The notes beneath the pieces were generated by a model. That model did not search any database. It was given only the letters and a program-made list of their open reading frames with translations, and was not told the origin of the DNA. From contig JACGCN010000003.1 in assembly GCA_014905825.1 (NCBI GenBank), positions 186,001 to 250,000 of the forward strand: DNA of 64,000 bases, in the 5' to 3' direction. Each line of letters starts with the position of its first letter. Position 1 is the stretch's first letter. Below are positions 41,221-52,893 of the stretch, one piece after another. The position numbers and the translations under genes are program-made. The stretch comes from Lyophyllum atratum. Lineage: Eukaryota; Basidiomycota; Agaricomycetes; Agaricales; Lyophyllaceae.

Positions 41221-42126
41221 CTCGAAAGTTGTTCGTGGTCAAATTTCAAGCAAATTTCAAATGCTCAGATTCGGTTAGAAGGACGTTTATGATTGATTGT
41301 CGGCCGCCTGAGTGCCTAACAAAGCATAATACCCCACAGTTTTGGCGCCGGTCTTCTTACATTCTTCTAACGTAACGTTCTTGTCCCCTTTCCCAGCTGA
41401 AAACAGGTCTCAGAGGCGAGGAATCCTCCAACCTCAAGTGCGAAGTTTAGCATACTGTCATTAGACGACCTTATCATATGTTGAATCACTTCGAACCCTC
41501 GTTTTCGTTCAATTTTTTCGTTCCTGGCACGGCTCACTGCCAACATATGCACAGATCCGATCTCGCAAATCATACAACCATTATGGCTTGCGGGAATTTA
41601 ACCTTTAGGTGAGATTAGATTTCTGAAGCTTCCGTCGCAGTTACGAAAACAGCGAAACCCGAATTTAGGTACAACTCCTCAGGACACTGATCTCGCTCCT
41701 CGGATTTCGAAATAGGAATCGAGATTTTATTATGGGAAGCGAATGGGTTTCCGAGAAGCGATGAGAGGGTTAGTCTTTTTGCTATCCAAATTGTCTTACG
41801 TTCTATGTCTCAGGCGCTTTGTGTTCCCCGGTCGTTGATAGCGAGTAAAGAACTGAGGAAGTTGCAAATATCAACGTTGGTGGTATGAGCCCCGAATAGG
41901 TCTCGCAGCTGTGCTTCTTCTAGTCCCGATTTGGACGGCACAAAAGAGATGAGGTGGTCTTGCCACACCGCCATGTATGTATCGATCCAGATCTCCACGG
42001 CTTAGATCTCAGAAGCTTCCGAGGACGGTCAATTTTTGACTGTCCGCCTTCGAGGGCTCTGCAGACGCTATGTTTATAAGTTCGACTAAATGGCTTCTTG
42101 CGGTAACATCGTGTTCACCTCCAACC
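41221..42126. other. Divergent promoter region
   Basis: Intergenic between the minus-strand WD40 gene and the plus-strand TEA gene. A TTTATAAG at about 42072-42079 could serve as TATA element for the latter. No gene is seen. Confidence 0.5.
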
Positions 42127-43668
42127 ATGAGCAACCCTCTGAAGATTTATCTCTCCACTTCCTTCGTCGGCGACTTGTCATATCAAGCTTCCGGCAGCAG
42201 TGTCGCCGGCATGGCCCACACCTTCATCACCGGACGGAAAACATGGAAAACAAGTAAAGGCAAGAGCGAGGCGGTCTGGCCCTCGCATATCGAGGCAGCT
42301 CTTTTCGATGGTGGGTAATTAGCAGATCTCCCGCCTCCCCCGTCGCTTATTTTGCCATTACCACAGCCTTGGAAAAGTATCGCCCCAGGTCCTCGGGCGA
42401 TCCCCGGCTGCTGCGTCGATTCCCTAAGCGCAACCGCTTCATCTCCGACCACATTAAGAAGGTTACGGGAAAGGTGCGGACTCCTAAGCAAGTTGGGAGT
42501 CGCCTGCAACAGCTCCGGGATACATGCCAAGAGCAGTCAGGTAGCTCAATTCACCTCGCAACCTTGCGACCGAGCTGAAGCTTTCGATATCCAGTGCTAA
42601 GACTCTTGTCTCGTCGCGAATTCCCTCCGGAGGATAGTACCGGATCTCAGTCGCCAACGAGGTCTGAATCCCCCTTGTCCCCGATATCTATGTCTCCGAT
42701 ATCTATCCCTTCCCTCGCCAGTTCTTCGACATCGACATCTCCTGCTTCGTCGCCCTTCACCTCTGAATTTCCTGACCTGTTCCAGAACGGTCTCAGCTTA
42801 TCATCGCCCACCACTTCGACATATCCTGACCGTACGGTAGCTGAAGCTGGCCCTCCTACCGTTCTCATCGACATTGTGTCGCGTCATCAACACGATGGCT
42901 TGGGATTTCAACTTCCTCAATCCAGCAACCCGTCCTACCTTACTACATTCAACTTCCCGACGGACGGCCCTTATCCTTCTCTAACAGCCGAACAGCACGA
43001 CGTTCGTGTCGTCCAAGCTGGGCCTCTGAACAACAACACTCCTTCCATCAAGATCCTCTGCCCGAACCTGCTCCCTCAGGCTCGTTCTGTCTTCTGTATC
43101 TTCTTCGACGACAATCTCCTCTACAGCGAGGTTACCGACCTCGAGCTTCTTCCTGGCCTCGACTTGAACGGGCACGTCCAATACAGCAGCAAGCTGATTC
43201 CCCGATATTGGGAGACGGTAGCCCACGCTGACGGTGAGTTTAGAGTGTGTCCTTACTCCTTACGCTACTAACGATTCTATCGCAGAACTGTCGCGCTATA
43301 CTATCACCCAGGACGTCATAAAAATTGCCTCCATCGAGCCAAACCAGACCGTCCACGAGGCTGTTTTGTTCTCCGTCTCCTACAGGTTCAGGGCCACTCT
43401 CCTAAGACATTCAGATTATCTTCCCGTCACACTACATGTTCCGAACGGCGGCATGCCGTATCACCTTTCCGAAATACCCATCTATGCTCCGCGACCCCTT
43501 CTCCTCGACACTGCCAACACTTTGCTCGACGCCTCTGCCGCCCAGCCCTGCGATCTCCTGTACGATGGTTGCAGCATGGCCTATCCCGCGACCAGTCAAA
43601 ACTCCCCGCCCGACTTTCTAGGCGTCGGTGAGATACCCAATTTAAATTTTAATTATAACTGGTGGTGA
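42127..43668 (+). CDS. TEA/ATTS-domain transcription factor
   Basis: Four exons, 42127-42310, 42367-42540, 42595-43233 and 43286-43668, giving 459 aa. Residues about 45-115 form a TEA DNA-binding domain: VWPSHIEAALFDALEKYRP (helix 1), RNRFISDHIKKVTGK (helix 2) and RTPKQVGSRLQQLRDTCQEQ (helix 3, DNA recognition). The rest is a Ser/Thr/Pro-rich linker and a C-terminal region of about 300 residues comparable in place to the co-activator-binding part of this family (TEC1, AbaA, TEAD). The first ATG in frame is at 42070, but the TATA-like TTTATAAG overlaps it, so 42127 with an ACCATGA context was chosen. A GTGAGT donor overlaps the stop; splicing at 43666 would create TGA across the junction, so both forms end within one residue. 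Target genes are unknown; relatives control filamentous growth and sporulation. Confidence 0.88.
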
Positions 43669-45614
43669 GTAAAATCGGTTACTGCTCTTTTCACCATGCT
43701 GATTGGTTATTCCAGAATGTACTGCGATTTCTCTGCGGCCTTGTTGATCATACACAAAATCCTCTCAGTCCTTCGATTGTAACGGTCACAATCTCTGTTG
43801 TACATGTACCACCACCGCCCCTTATTTAATATCTTCCTTATTACTTATTTTATTTCCGCACATCTGCCTTCGCGTCGGGTGCAGTGGATGGACTGGTACA
43901 CTTTGTATTGTACTTACTTGTATTCCTCTAGTTGCTGATGTACATACTCTGTATATCCATAAAATGTACATACCTTGTATATACCATAAATATTCGTTTA
44001 CATGTACTCAGGATGGTATCTATAATATCTTGACCACGTCTCCTTCCCACTACACTTGTACATAGGGCTCAGAAAACCAGACTATCTGACTTGAGAATAA
44101 TGTACTCCTATTACTCTATTCGGTCGCATGAGGATTCCTCGGCGACTCTGGGAGTTCATACGTTTTCCCCGAAGAGCTCGATCGCCTTGATCTTCAGATT
44201 GTCCGTTCTGGACCGTGTATAATTTTTCATTTGAAATTCATGCAGGGCCCGGGACCGGGGACTCATCAACACATGTCCTCAGCGGGCTGCTTTCCTTCGC
44301 GGATAATATACGAGGTACCAGGAGCAATGTTACGCCGATAGACAGCTCGATGGCAGCCTCCATGTCATGAGTAACCGTGGCGCCTGTGTCAAAAGCCTGG
44401 AAACGATTACAACAACGGGTCGTGTTTTCTCAAGTAACATTCTTGGTAGCTTACTTGATCCCGGGCCCAAATAGGCAAAACTCCGTGTCGAAGGAGGATA
44501 ATTGTAGAGCCACATGATCGTGACCAAGAAGCATGGCGCTCTTTGAAGCCGGGAGAAGGCTCGTACGACCTGTGACCGAGGGTCTCGCATTTGATCCGTG
44601 AGTTCATAGTGGGCTGACAGTGAATGTGGCTGGCGTGGATGCAGACGCACACTGAGATAGCAGCATGGAATGAGAGCAAGAAGAGAGAAGCATAAGATCG
44701 ATGAGCTTCATTCCTTGCCAGTTGTTCTAAGAGAGGATCTAGTAAACCATTGCCGAATACTGCGCGACCACATCGCCTTAAGCTTCATATGTCATGACCA
44801 AGTCATTTCTGTAATTTGCCTTCAGGTTTTGAACCCTGTAGAATTGGACAAGAAGAGGGTTAGAATAATCAGCTCTTGTACTAGTGGGTGCCTATTTCGA
44901 AGGAGCCGATCGAGGAGATCGCACTCGTGCTCTGGCCCTTCCTTCCTATCTGGTAAGGTCGTACAAGCAAGTGAAGCTATTCCAGGACATCGGAGTGTGA
45001 GCTTACCGGAGAACCACAGTAGTCGCCTTCAGACAGACGCTTGTCATGGTGGTAAGAACACGTGTGGCGTTGAGCGACAAACAGTGTCTCTCGGGTCATG
45101 GCCAATGTTATCGGTCGCCCGCTGGCAGTTGACGAAGGCCCTAGTACCGAGAATGACAGCTGGGCCTCGCCTCGGATGGATCACAGTTGGCCGCCGCAGG
45201 GAACATGATTCGAAGCATATCTTTCCAGGCTATACTAGCCTCTAGGCACCAGTTCGATTTCAAGGTGCCACAGCTCGGCGCACACAGCCATCTCGGGAGA
45301 TGCTGGTTCCGAAGCTGGAAGAATTCTGTGCGCGCTAAATAAGTTCTGATACAGAGCTGATCATCGCGGTGTACGGAATTGTCTTCAGGTTGAAGGCGTC
45401 CGGATTTGGAGGGAATATTCCATCGTGCGAAACATATTAGGTAAGGCGCTTTCTCAGAGTTGCTGACACTGTCGTCAACGAGCTCCTTACTTTCCACCCT
45501 TTCAGTGTCACCCCCTCTTCCCTCAGGCTGACTTGCTCGAATGTATTGAGGACTCTCTTTACGCTATAATGTCCTGAAATTTCTGCTCTACGACCTCTGA
45601 CGACTCACTAAGCC
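43669..45614. other. Gene-poor region
   Basis: About 1.9 kb. A plus-strand frame of 191 codons (44670-45245) and a minus-strand frame of 118 codons (45141-45497) are open, but neither shows a family signature, codon preference like the neighbours, or convincing neighbouring exons. The left part is AT-rich with dispersed TGTACATA-like runs. I call no gene. Confidence 0.45.
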
Positions 45615-46346
45615 ATGTCAACTATCCGTGCACCCCCGTGGCCTTCCTTATACAACCCTGATCTGGAAATCCTTAACATACAGCACAGGAATGCGACTCA
45701 GCCCGGAGGGTCGTATCTTTACCAGGCAGGAGGTACGTGAATTCTGTCATATGTATTTTAAAAGGATACTAAGGTCATCCACCCAATCCAGATGTCTTCC
45801 GTTTCACCCTATTTTGGACAATCGCACTGTACACCCCAGTCTTCCTCGTCTGCGGCAGTTATGCCTTTTGGAATCTGAACTTCCCGCCGTCTCGTCCCTC
45901 TGACCAATCCTATCATGAAATTGCATCCGCCAGATCCTATCCATTATCTCCACTTCTTTCTCGCAGTAAACCAGGGATTCCCGGTCGCCTTTCGAAACTG
46001 CCGAGAGAAAATGAGCGACGCTCTAGGCTTGCGTTTGCACTCTTGGTGCTGCTGACGTTCTTGGCGTTAAGCGTTGTGGGGGCCGTTGTGGGATCAGCGG
46101 TACTGGGCTTTACCGTCTTTGGACTGTACAAGTCTGGGCACTTCAGCATGTCAACGTGAGCCTTGTTCATTATCTTGCGGTTTGTTCATGTTCAAACGAT
46201 TCAACTCGAACTAGATGGATTCCTTTTCTGTTGGCTGTCTTGCAGGTCCTAACCGGTCTCCTCAGGTGAGTATTTATCCTACATGGACCATATAATTTCT
46301 CATCGGACCATATAGCATGTGGCCCTCCATCATCGACATCATATAG
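45615..46346 (+). CDS. Small multi-pass membrane protein
   Basis: Four exons, 45615-45732, 45792-46155, 46215-46265 and 46316-46346, 187 aa, all phases consistent. The N-terminal 38 residues are soluble (WPSLYNPDLEILNIQHRN, PGGSYLYQAG). Then come a first membrane segment (TLFWTIALYTPVFLVCGSYA), a loop of about 45 polar residues, a long hydrophobic stretch that may be one or two helices (LAFALLVLLTFLALSVVGAV and beyond) and a third segment near the C-terminus (PFLLAVLQVLTGLLS). I have seen uncharacterised fungal integral membrane proteins of this form, but know no function. The start is the first ATG and gives a typical beginning for such proteins. Confidence 0.75.
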
Positions 46347-47560
46347 TGACACCTGCTCTACTAAATTCAATGTATCCTGTCCAATTCCTTTCGGATCTCA
46401 TTTCTTTATTCTGAGCACATTGAACGTCGAGCTTCCGAGAATTTTTTTTTCGTCGCGGTGATGGCACATGTCGCAAGCATGTGAATATCCTCGATGTAGT
46501 TCTAGGCCCGCTCACTATGGTATGATGTATTCTTTCCAGTCCTAGCCTGTCTTATAAGGCTCGCTTTCTTCGCCAACTTGGTCCGATCTGGCGTCAAGTT
46601 TTCAAGGTCAAGGGCCACTGGCAGCGCATAGGTGTCCTCGATGCCTGGTATACTATTTAGCTATTCTCGGAGGTAAGCAAATTCGAGCGAATCACATGAG
46701 TAGTCGCTTGGCCTCCTCTTTCCGGCAATACAAAAGAATGCCTGAGATCCTTTTGACACCGTTCCTTAGCGTCTAATCATGGACTAATCACGTCGCGCAT
46801 CGACATCTAGAATTTTCATGGAGCCGACGTTTTTTAAGATTTCTTCATCAAGAATCAGGTTACGGACGTCCAAGGCCTTTCATAGTTCCTGGACAGCATG
46901 AGGCTCCTCTTCCCGCGAGGCCTTGTCTCTGATTCTTCCGCAAACTGACTTCACCGAACTTGATCATGATCGAGGTCACTATACTTAGGTTGGGGATAGA
47001 TGATTGTTAGATTGATTCGCTAGCCTTGGAACCCGCCCCCTCAATATAATATCCAGGGTCTGAAGACTGTAAGGCCGCCCGTGCCCATGCGCCGCTGCCA
47101 AACACTCTAGCGCAGCGGCAGCTAGCACTGGCAGGTCAAAGTTAACCCTCCTCGCAGCCGAAAGCCCAATCATATGGGACGATGATAGAAATCGTCTGAA
47201 TTAGGTGAGAAATGGCTCCTGACATTGTGTTCTAGCATCAACCATGCGACTTGCGAAGAGGGGGTGCTCATAAATGCGTTTGAACCAGTGTACTGACAAG
47301 GTTCACTCGTACGGTTGTATCCCGAAACCTACGGAGTGGAAAAAACCACTCGGGCCCTCGAAAAATTCAAATCAGAATTTAAAATGTGACACTTCACATG
47401 CTTCCGCCCCCGGCGTCCTCGGTGATCGCAGCAGGTCTCAGAGCCGACGAGTTCGAGTGTGATGCGTCGCGCACACTCAGGTCGAATAACCACCGCTGAC
47501 ATTGCCATGGGTGTTGGGAGCTGAAGCTCAGAACTGGGGTCGCAGTTTTTCCGGTAAGGA
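46347..47560. other. Intergenic region
   Basis: About 1.2 kb between a plus-strand gene and the 3' end of the minus-strand GTPase gene. Only short frames and a T9 run near 46443 are seen. Confidence 0.5.
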
Positions 47561-48509
47561 TCACCGCTTCGAGAGTAGTCCACAAGCGTCCGCGATGTTT
47601 TTCCTCATCTCTTCAATCCCAAAAGGCGGGTTCATAGTGGCACTGGTGACGACCGGGGGCAGACAAAGAGGGGCGGCCTCCCATATCTCTTTCCGCAGCC
47701 TCGTGATTGTCTCGGAGACCTTCTCAGGCGGGATGGCATCTGCTTTCGTAATGACAGCTTGCAGCGTGAATGGTTGTCTCCCGCGGTCTGAAATGAGTTT
47801 GGAGGATATGTGCTCGAGCATCTGGATATCGAATGCGTTCAGCGAGTGTTTGCCGTTGAAGAGAATGTAGACCCTGCGAAGCCTTTTTTTCCAGGCATGA
47901 GCGGGGGACAGGTCATCAGGTTGTGGAACACGCACTCGTTCCGTGTCTCAAGGTATTTGTCGAACATGGCACCCCATTGCGGCCGACCCCGTGCGCCATA
48001 GCCAGGAGCGTCCACGAGGATAAGTTTCCCAGGTTCTGTGCCGACACGAAAAAAGTTGAGTTCACGCGTTCGACCCTGGTACGTTGGTATTCAGCAAAGT
48101 GGTGTGTCAATATACGTGTTTATCAGACTCACAGCCTTTTTGCTCGTATGCAGGAGATCCTTTCGACCCAAGACCGCGTTGAATAATGTCGACTTGCCAG
48201 AGTTGGCACGACCTGTTTGACCAATGGTTCAAAAGACATCTTGGGCTGATCCTAGCGGATGCTTCATACCAGTAACAATCACCTAGAGAGAGGATAAAAA
48301 AGTTAGCGAAGGGACTGAAATCGCGAGCTCGTAAGGATAGCGCGTACCTCGGGCAAGCCATGCAGCTTTGGGATGGAGTCTACTGAGCCTGCGGCTGCTA
48401 CAAAGTCGGCAGCACCTGAGTTTCCGAATATTTGCGCGGTCGTATAGCGCCTGCAGAGCAAGGTCAAGTCTTTAGTTTGCTTTCCATGACGAAGAACGGA
48501 GAGAGACAT
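47561..48509 (-). CDS. EngB/YihA-type GTPase, probably mitochondrial
   Basis: EngB GTPases assist assembly of the large ribosomal subunit; fungal nuclear copies usually act in mitochondria. Exons: 48348-48509, 48270-48282 (13 nt), 48133-48212, 47936-48075 and 47561-47873; 235 aa. The N-terminus MSLSVLRHGKQTKDLTLLCRRY is basic and poor in acidic residues, as expected for a mitochondrial presequence. G-motifs: P-loop GRANSGKS (59-66), the TR of AGRTREL (G2), DAPGYG (G3) and TKAD (G4). FNGKHSLNAFDIQMLEH matches the region between G3 and G4 in the family. An alternative upstream frame (ATG at 48658) has no donor leading into the domain and was not used. The gene is divergent from the F-box-like gene starting 218 bp away. 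Confidence 0.87.
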
Positions 48510-48727
48510 AGACAAGGGTGGACTGCATTATGTAAGCCATCCCGCTCAACAACGGGGACCGTGACGGCGCCCATCAGCAATCGCGTTCTGCTCGAACCTC
48601 CACCTGCACCGTCAACCCAGCTGCCATTCCCTGGACCATAGTCGATGCCAGGACTCATAGCAGCCTCCCAAGAAGGCCTACTTCGCAGCCAGAATCAACA
48701 CTATTCATAAGGCATACCCGGAGATCC

Positions 48728-49647
48728 ATGGGCGACACGAAGACTACCCCGGTCTTTCCTCCTGAGCTTGAACGAGATATATTTGAGATCGCAGCTAGGT
48801 TGCATCCTGGCACCGCGGTCGTCTTTGCACTGGTATCACGACGAGTACAGCTGTGGTACGCATTTTTCGTCATTGTTCCTGACTATTTACAGATTGATGA
48901 GATCCCCGCAGGATGGAGAGCTATATCTATGATACAGTCACGCTGGCCACCACTTCTATCTGCCACCGTTTCTTATACGCAGTTGAGGTTCGATCCTCGA
49001 GCTTTTTCACCGAGACAGTCAAATCCCTCTGTATACCTGGCGACATAAAACCGGACGATGTACAACCTATCCTGAAGGTATGCCGAGGCGTGGTCAACCT
49101 GGCTTATTGGATCAATATCCCCAGCGCGCACTACTCACCCTTCTCCATCGTCTCCCCACTGCGTCCCGTGCAGCTTTCCATTAATACGGGAGGGTTGTTC
49201 GGTCGGGAGATACCGCCCAACTTCACCCATCCTTTCTTTGAACGCGTCACTCACCTTGAAATCGTGGACTGGCCATGGGAGGCGGGATCCTCAGCGTCCT
49301 CCGGGTTTGAACTTCTGCCATCGTTGACCCACCTTGCCCTGGACGTAGACGGATACGACGAATCGATAATTAATCAGCTCCGATCTCTGCTTGAAGCTTG
49401 CCAACGGCTGCGGGTCCTCTTGTGTCTAGCACGCACCGAAGAAGATATGATCAATACCGCGCATGCGTTTGCTGAGTTGGACAAGGACGACGACAGGATC
49501 GTTATATTATCTGACTCCGATGTCGTGGAGAATTGGCAGGGCTCGTTGACCGAAAATCCTGATACGTGTCAATGGATCTACGCAGAGTCCATTGTAGTGG
49601 GCAAGCGAAGTGAGCATATCGTGTCGGGAAATCAGTCAGGTTATTGA
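48728..49647 (+). CDS. F-box-like protein
   Basis: Two exons, 48728-48855 and 48912-49647, 287 aa. The N-terminal FPPELERDIFEIAARLHP followed by VVFALVSRRVQLW is the abbreviated F-box-like motif abundant in agaricomycetes, which may bind Skp1 in SCF ubiquitin ligases. The remainder is a leucine-rich region with scattered LTHLALDVDG-type segments and the terminal RIVILSDSDVVENWQ block common in this group. The intron is phase 2 and restores Trp at the junction. Substrate is unknown. It is divergent from the GTPase gene to its left. Confidence 0.75.
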
Positions 49648-50809
49648 TATCCTGCCGTTCACTAGATTCCAAGACGTGACGAGCGATGCTTAGACTGTGA
49701 TCCTCCCACCCTTCATCTCGCATCCCAAGCTCGAGGAGAATATTCACGTGTACACCGGAACATACCCTGAGGAATGGAATCCTTCGAAAAATTATACATC
49801 AATTCATGCTGGAACTCCCAGGCCTTCGGCAGCGAGATACGATGATAGGCCCTCCCGCTATCTCTCATTATTGGTGGTCGAACCTGCGTTTCTATTAATT
49901 ACCCATATTCGCAGCGGCCTTGGACGGTCATGCATTAGAGCATCGATAAATTCTGTTGTATGTGATTCAAGCGCCTCGTTCAGTTCGTGGATACCGACCG
50001 TTTCCTTTGTAGTTCCCAACTTCCGCCACTATCCGATTACTACCTCGCGATGGTGAGCCAAGTTATCCGGCGGATTTTGTCTCGTACAAAATGTAGGCTC
50101 GGCCTAGATAAGAGGTGACACCATGAGATGTTTGGTTGTCGCCACGCCTACATCGTGATGAAACGTTTTGTGTGCTGTGCAGCATTGGTTCGCCACACTC
50201 TACACCAGCAAAATATGTCCCCGCTGCCGTTCCCCAGAACAGATTCTAGGCTATGTCTGCGTTGGCTGCGGCTATCATTGGAGTCACCTGTTTTGTATGC
50301 CCCTATAAGCTCCGCTTCCTGCCGCCTGGCGCTGGTCAAGCAACGGGCTCACTCTGCAATTATCGCCAAGGAAAACCCCGGATGTTCGACTGGTGTATCA
50401 TGGTATCACCCGCCGACGCTTGGCGGTACGAGGTAAGTCAAGAAAGTATATCTTTGCTACGCAGGAATAGTCCATTAACGGTTTTCATGGCATTTCTAGG
50501 CCGCCAAAGTGGCGTGATTCATTGGTACAAGAACATGAACGCGGCGGTCTGTCTTTCACATGCTCCAGTGGACCTTGGGTCGCAGCCTGCTCTTCTAGTC
50601 ATGCTCCTCGATCATGGTGCCACAACCATCCCGATGGGTGGCCTAGAAGTTCCGCGCAGAATATTATTGTCAGCCCCTAAAGAAAATAGCTGAAACAATT
50701 TCACGAATCAAAGGCCCATCCGCTTTTCTTCCCGCTACCACCTTCACCTTCCCTCTACTATCACCACCTACCTTTGATCTCTTGGGCTGATCTTAGAGGT
50801 TTTGGTAGC
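49648..50809. other. Intergenic region
   Basis: About 1.2 kb. Frames at 49697-50056 and 50253-50693 are open but have no recognised motif and no clear exon partners. The last 100 bp before 50810 are CT-rich, as is common in front of fungal starts. Confidence 0.45.
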
Positions 50810-52611
50810 ATGGACCTCGGCATGGACATGGACATGGACATGGACATCACGCCGCAGCCTTCAGTCGACGCTCTCGCCGACTACCTCGTCGGCGCGGCGC
50901 CGGCTGTCGGTCGACCGACCGCGGGATTAGCCTGGCAAGCGGCTGACCACGACTTCCACAAGAATTCTCCGGGGTTATTCGACACCTCCGAGCTTGTGTC
51001 CTGGTCAGAAGAGGACGCCCACCAATACGTCGTCGCCGACCACCCCATGGTCATAGCCGACCACGAACTGGACCTGGTCTTGTCTGACCACTCCAACACC
51101 ACTCCATCTGACTCCGACAGCCGTGGCTCCTCCAATTCCTACTCCGTAGGATCGTTACCCTCTCAGGAGTTGAGCCTCGCCCCGGACCCAGATTGGCAAA
51201 ATTTCCCGGTTACCTACAGTCCCCAAGGCCAAGTGACGCTACTTCCCCCCTTAGGACTCCCGGTTCCAGCGGATTCGGTATACGGCGTCATGCACGACGA
51301 CCCACATATCGGTTACACGATACCCCATCCCAATACCTTCTTTATGCCGCCCACCTCATATACCGTCAACCACACGGTGAACCCGGCTACATTCCATGAA
51401 ACACCAGTACAAGAAAATTACGTCGGCCAAGTGCGCGCTCACCCCCAGTCCCGGCTATCCTCTTCGCCACCTCTGCTATCCTCGCTCGATGACTACGGTT
51501 GCATCTCAATTTCCGACCTTAGTGCGCCGTATATACCAGATCAACAGGCGCACTTCGGGCCCGAGCTAGGGATTCTATCATCTTCTGGAGAACTCCCGGG
51601 CGGCGCGAACTCTCGAAAGCGATCACGGGATGCCGAAAGCCACGGTCCTGAGGGCACCCCAGCTGTGAGCAGTGGAGGACGTGGCAGCCTCAAAACGCAG
51701 TCGCGTCTTCTTGGACCTATCAAAACTGCAGCTCGTGTCAAACGCTCAATCACCTGGTCGTCCTCATCCTCCGGTGCCCGCGAGGATGACGCTCCCGACG
51801 CTAAGCGGCCCAGACGCTCCGTTCACATGAAGGCGAAGGAGACTCCCGCTAATGGTGAAGGCGATGACGGAGAAAGCGACGTCACGGACAGCGATGTGTA
51901 CGCGCCCTCGAGATCAGCGTCCCCCGACCTTTCCGCGAGCGATTACTCTGGAAGCGGCTCTCTTCCCCCTTCTCGGATGGCGAGGAAGATTGTCAAAGGG
52001 AAGAAACCTCTTAGGATTGGGGCGGCTGACGCCCTCGCTCGGATGTCAGCCGCGAGCTCTACCCACGCGAGCAGCCCCGGGGTCGACCCCGATGGAGAGT
52101 GGGAGCCGACGGACGCATACGGGTCAGGCTCAGGCTCGAGCTCGTCGAGGAGAAATGGCACTATACCCCTCCCTGTCCCTGTCCCACATCTCACCAAAAA
52201 TAGCCGTGGAAGGAAGGTTCCCTACGCCGTCAAGAGAGCTGGTAGAGGAGTTCTCGGAGAGGACGATATGTATGACGGCGATGACGACGGCATCGGCATG
52301 AGGGGTAGTTCAAGCCGCCAGGGGAGGGGGCGGGGCGTGCCGAGGGGGAGGAATGGGGCGAGGCCCTTTGTTTGCGAGGTTGATGACTGCGGCAAATGCT
52401 TCATCAGAGGCGAGCACCTGAAGAGGCATGTCAGGAGTATCCATACCAACGACAAACGTGAGTCTTAACCTGTTATTGGCTTCGAGCGCTATTGACGCTC
52501 TCGCGATGGTCTCCAGCTCACCCATGCCCTTACCCGGGATGTGGAAAGTCTTTCAGCCGCAGGGACAACCTTGGACAACATGTTCGTTTGCATATGATGG
52601 GTTCCGCTTGA
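50810..52611 (+). CDS. C2H2 zinc-finger transcription factor
   Basis: Two exons, 50810-52457 and 52517-52611, 580 aa. The start is the ATG opening MDLGMDMDMDMDITPQPS; the frame upstream has no other ATG. Two adjacent C2H2 fingers occupy the C-terminus: CEVDDCGKCFIRGEHLKRH with HVRSIH (C-x4-C-x12-H-x4-H) and CPYPGCGKSFSRRDNLGQH with VRLH (C-x4-C-x12-H-x3-H). The intron splits the linker between them (phase 1). The layout, a long disordered Ser/Asp-rich activator region followed by two terminal fingers, resembles Msn2/4-type factors, which bind stress-response elements. Basic patches (ARKIVKGKKP) upstream of the fingers may serve nuclear import. Target genes are unknown. Confidence 0.85.
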
Positions 52612-52893
52612 TCTCTAGATTTTTTGGCTCTGTTTTCTTATCTTGGAGGATTAAAGTTTGTGCTAGATTGGTCGTACGGGGGACTGTATACCCCACATTC
52701 TGTCTTTGCTTTGGTATCTCTTGTCTGTGGTATCCGTGCTCGCGTTGTTTTTCTTTATTTAATCTCAAAGTAAATACGAAATTATAGATATCTTGGCTTC
52801 TGCTTCCTACTGTCATTATCACTTTTCAACGCTCCGTTGCTTCACTACCAGTTTTCTAGTCCGCTCAAAGAAACTCCAGTCTTATTGAAAAAT

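Noticed and set aside
42070..42072. Upstream in-frame ATG for the TEA factor
   Set aside because: It overlaps a TATA-like TTTATAAG; the ATG at 42127 has a better context. Not excluded.
44670..45497. 191-codon plus-strand and 118-codon minus-strand frames
   Set aside because: No recognisable motif, codon use unlike the neighbouring genes and no supporting splice partners.
48464..48658. Upstream frame beginning MSPGIDYGPGNG as alternative start of the EngB-like gene
   Set aside because: No suitable donor leads from it into the GTPase frame, while the ATG at 48509 gives a mitochondrial-type N-terminus directly.
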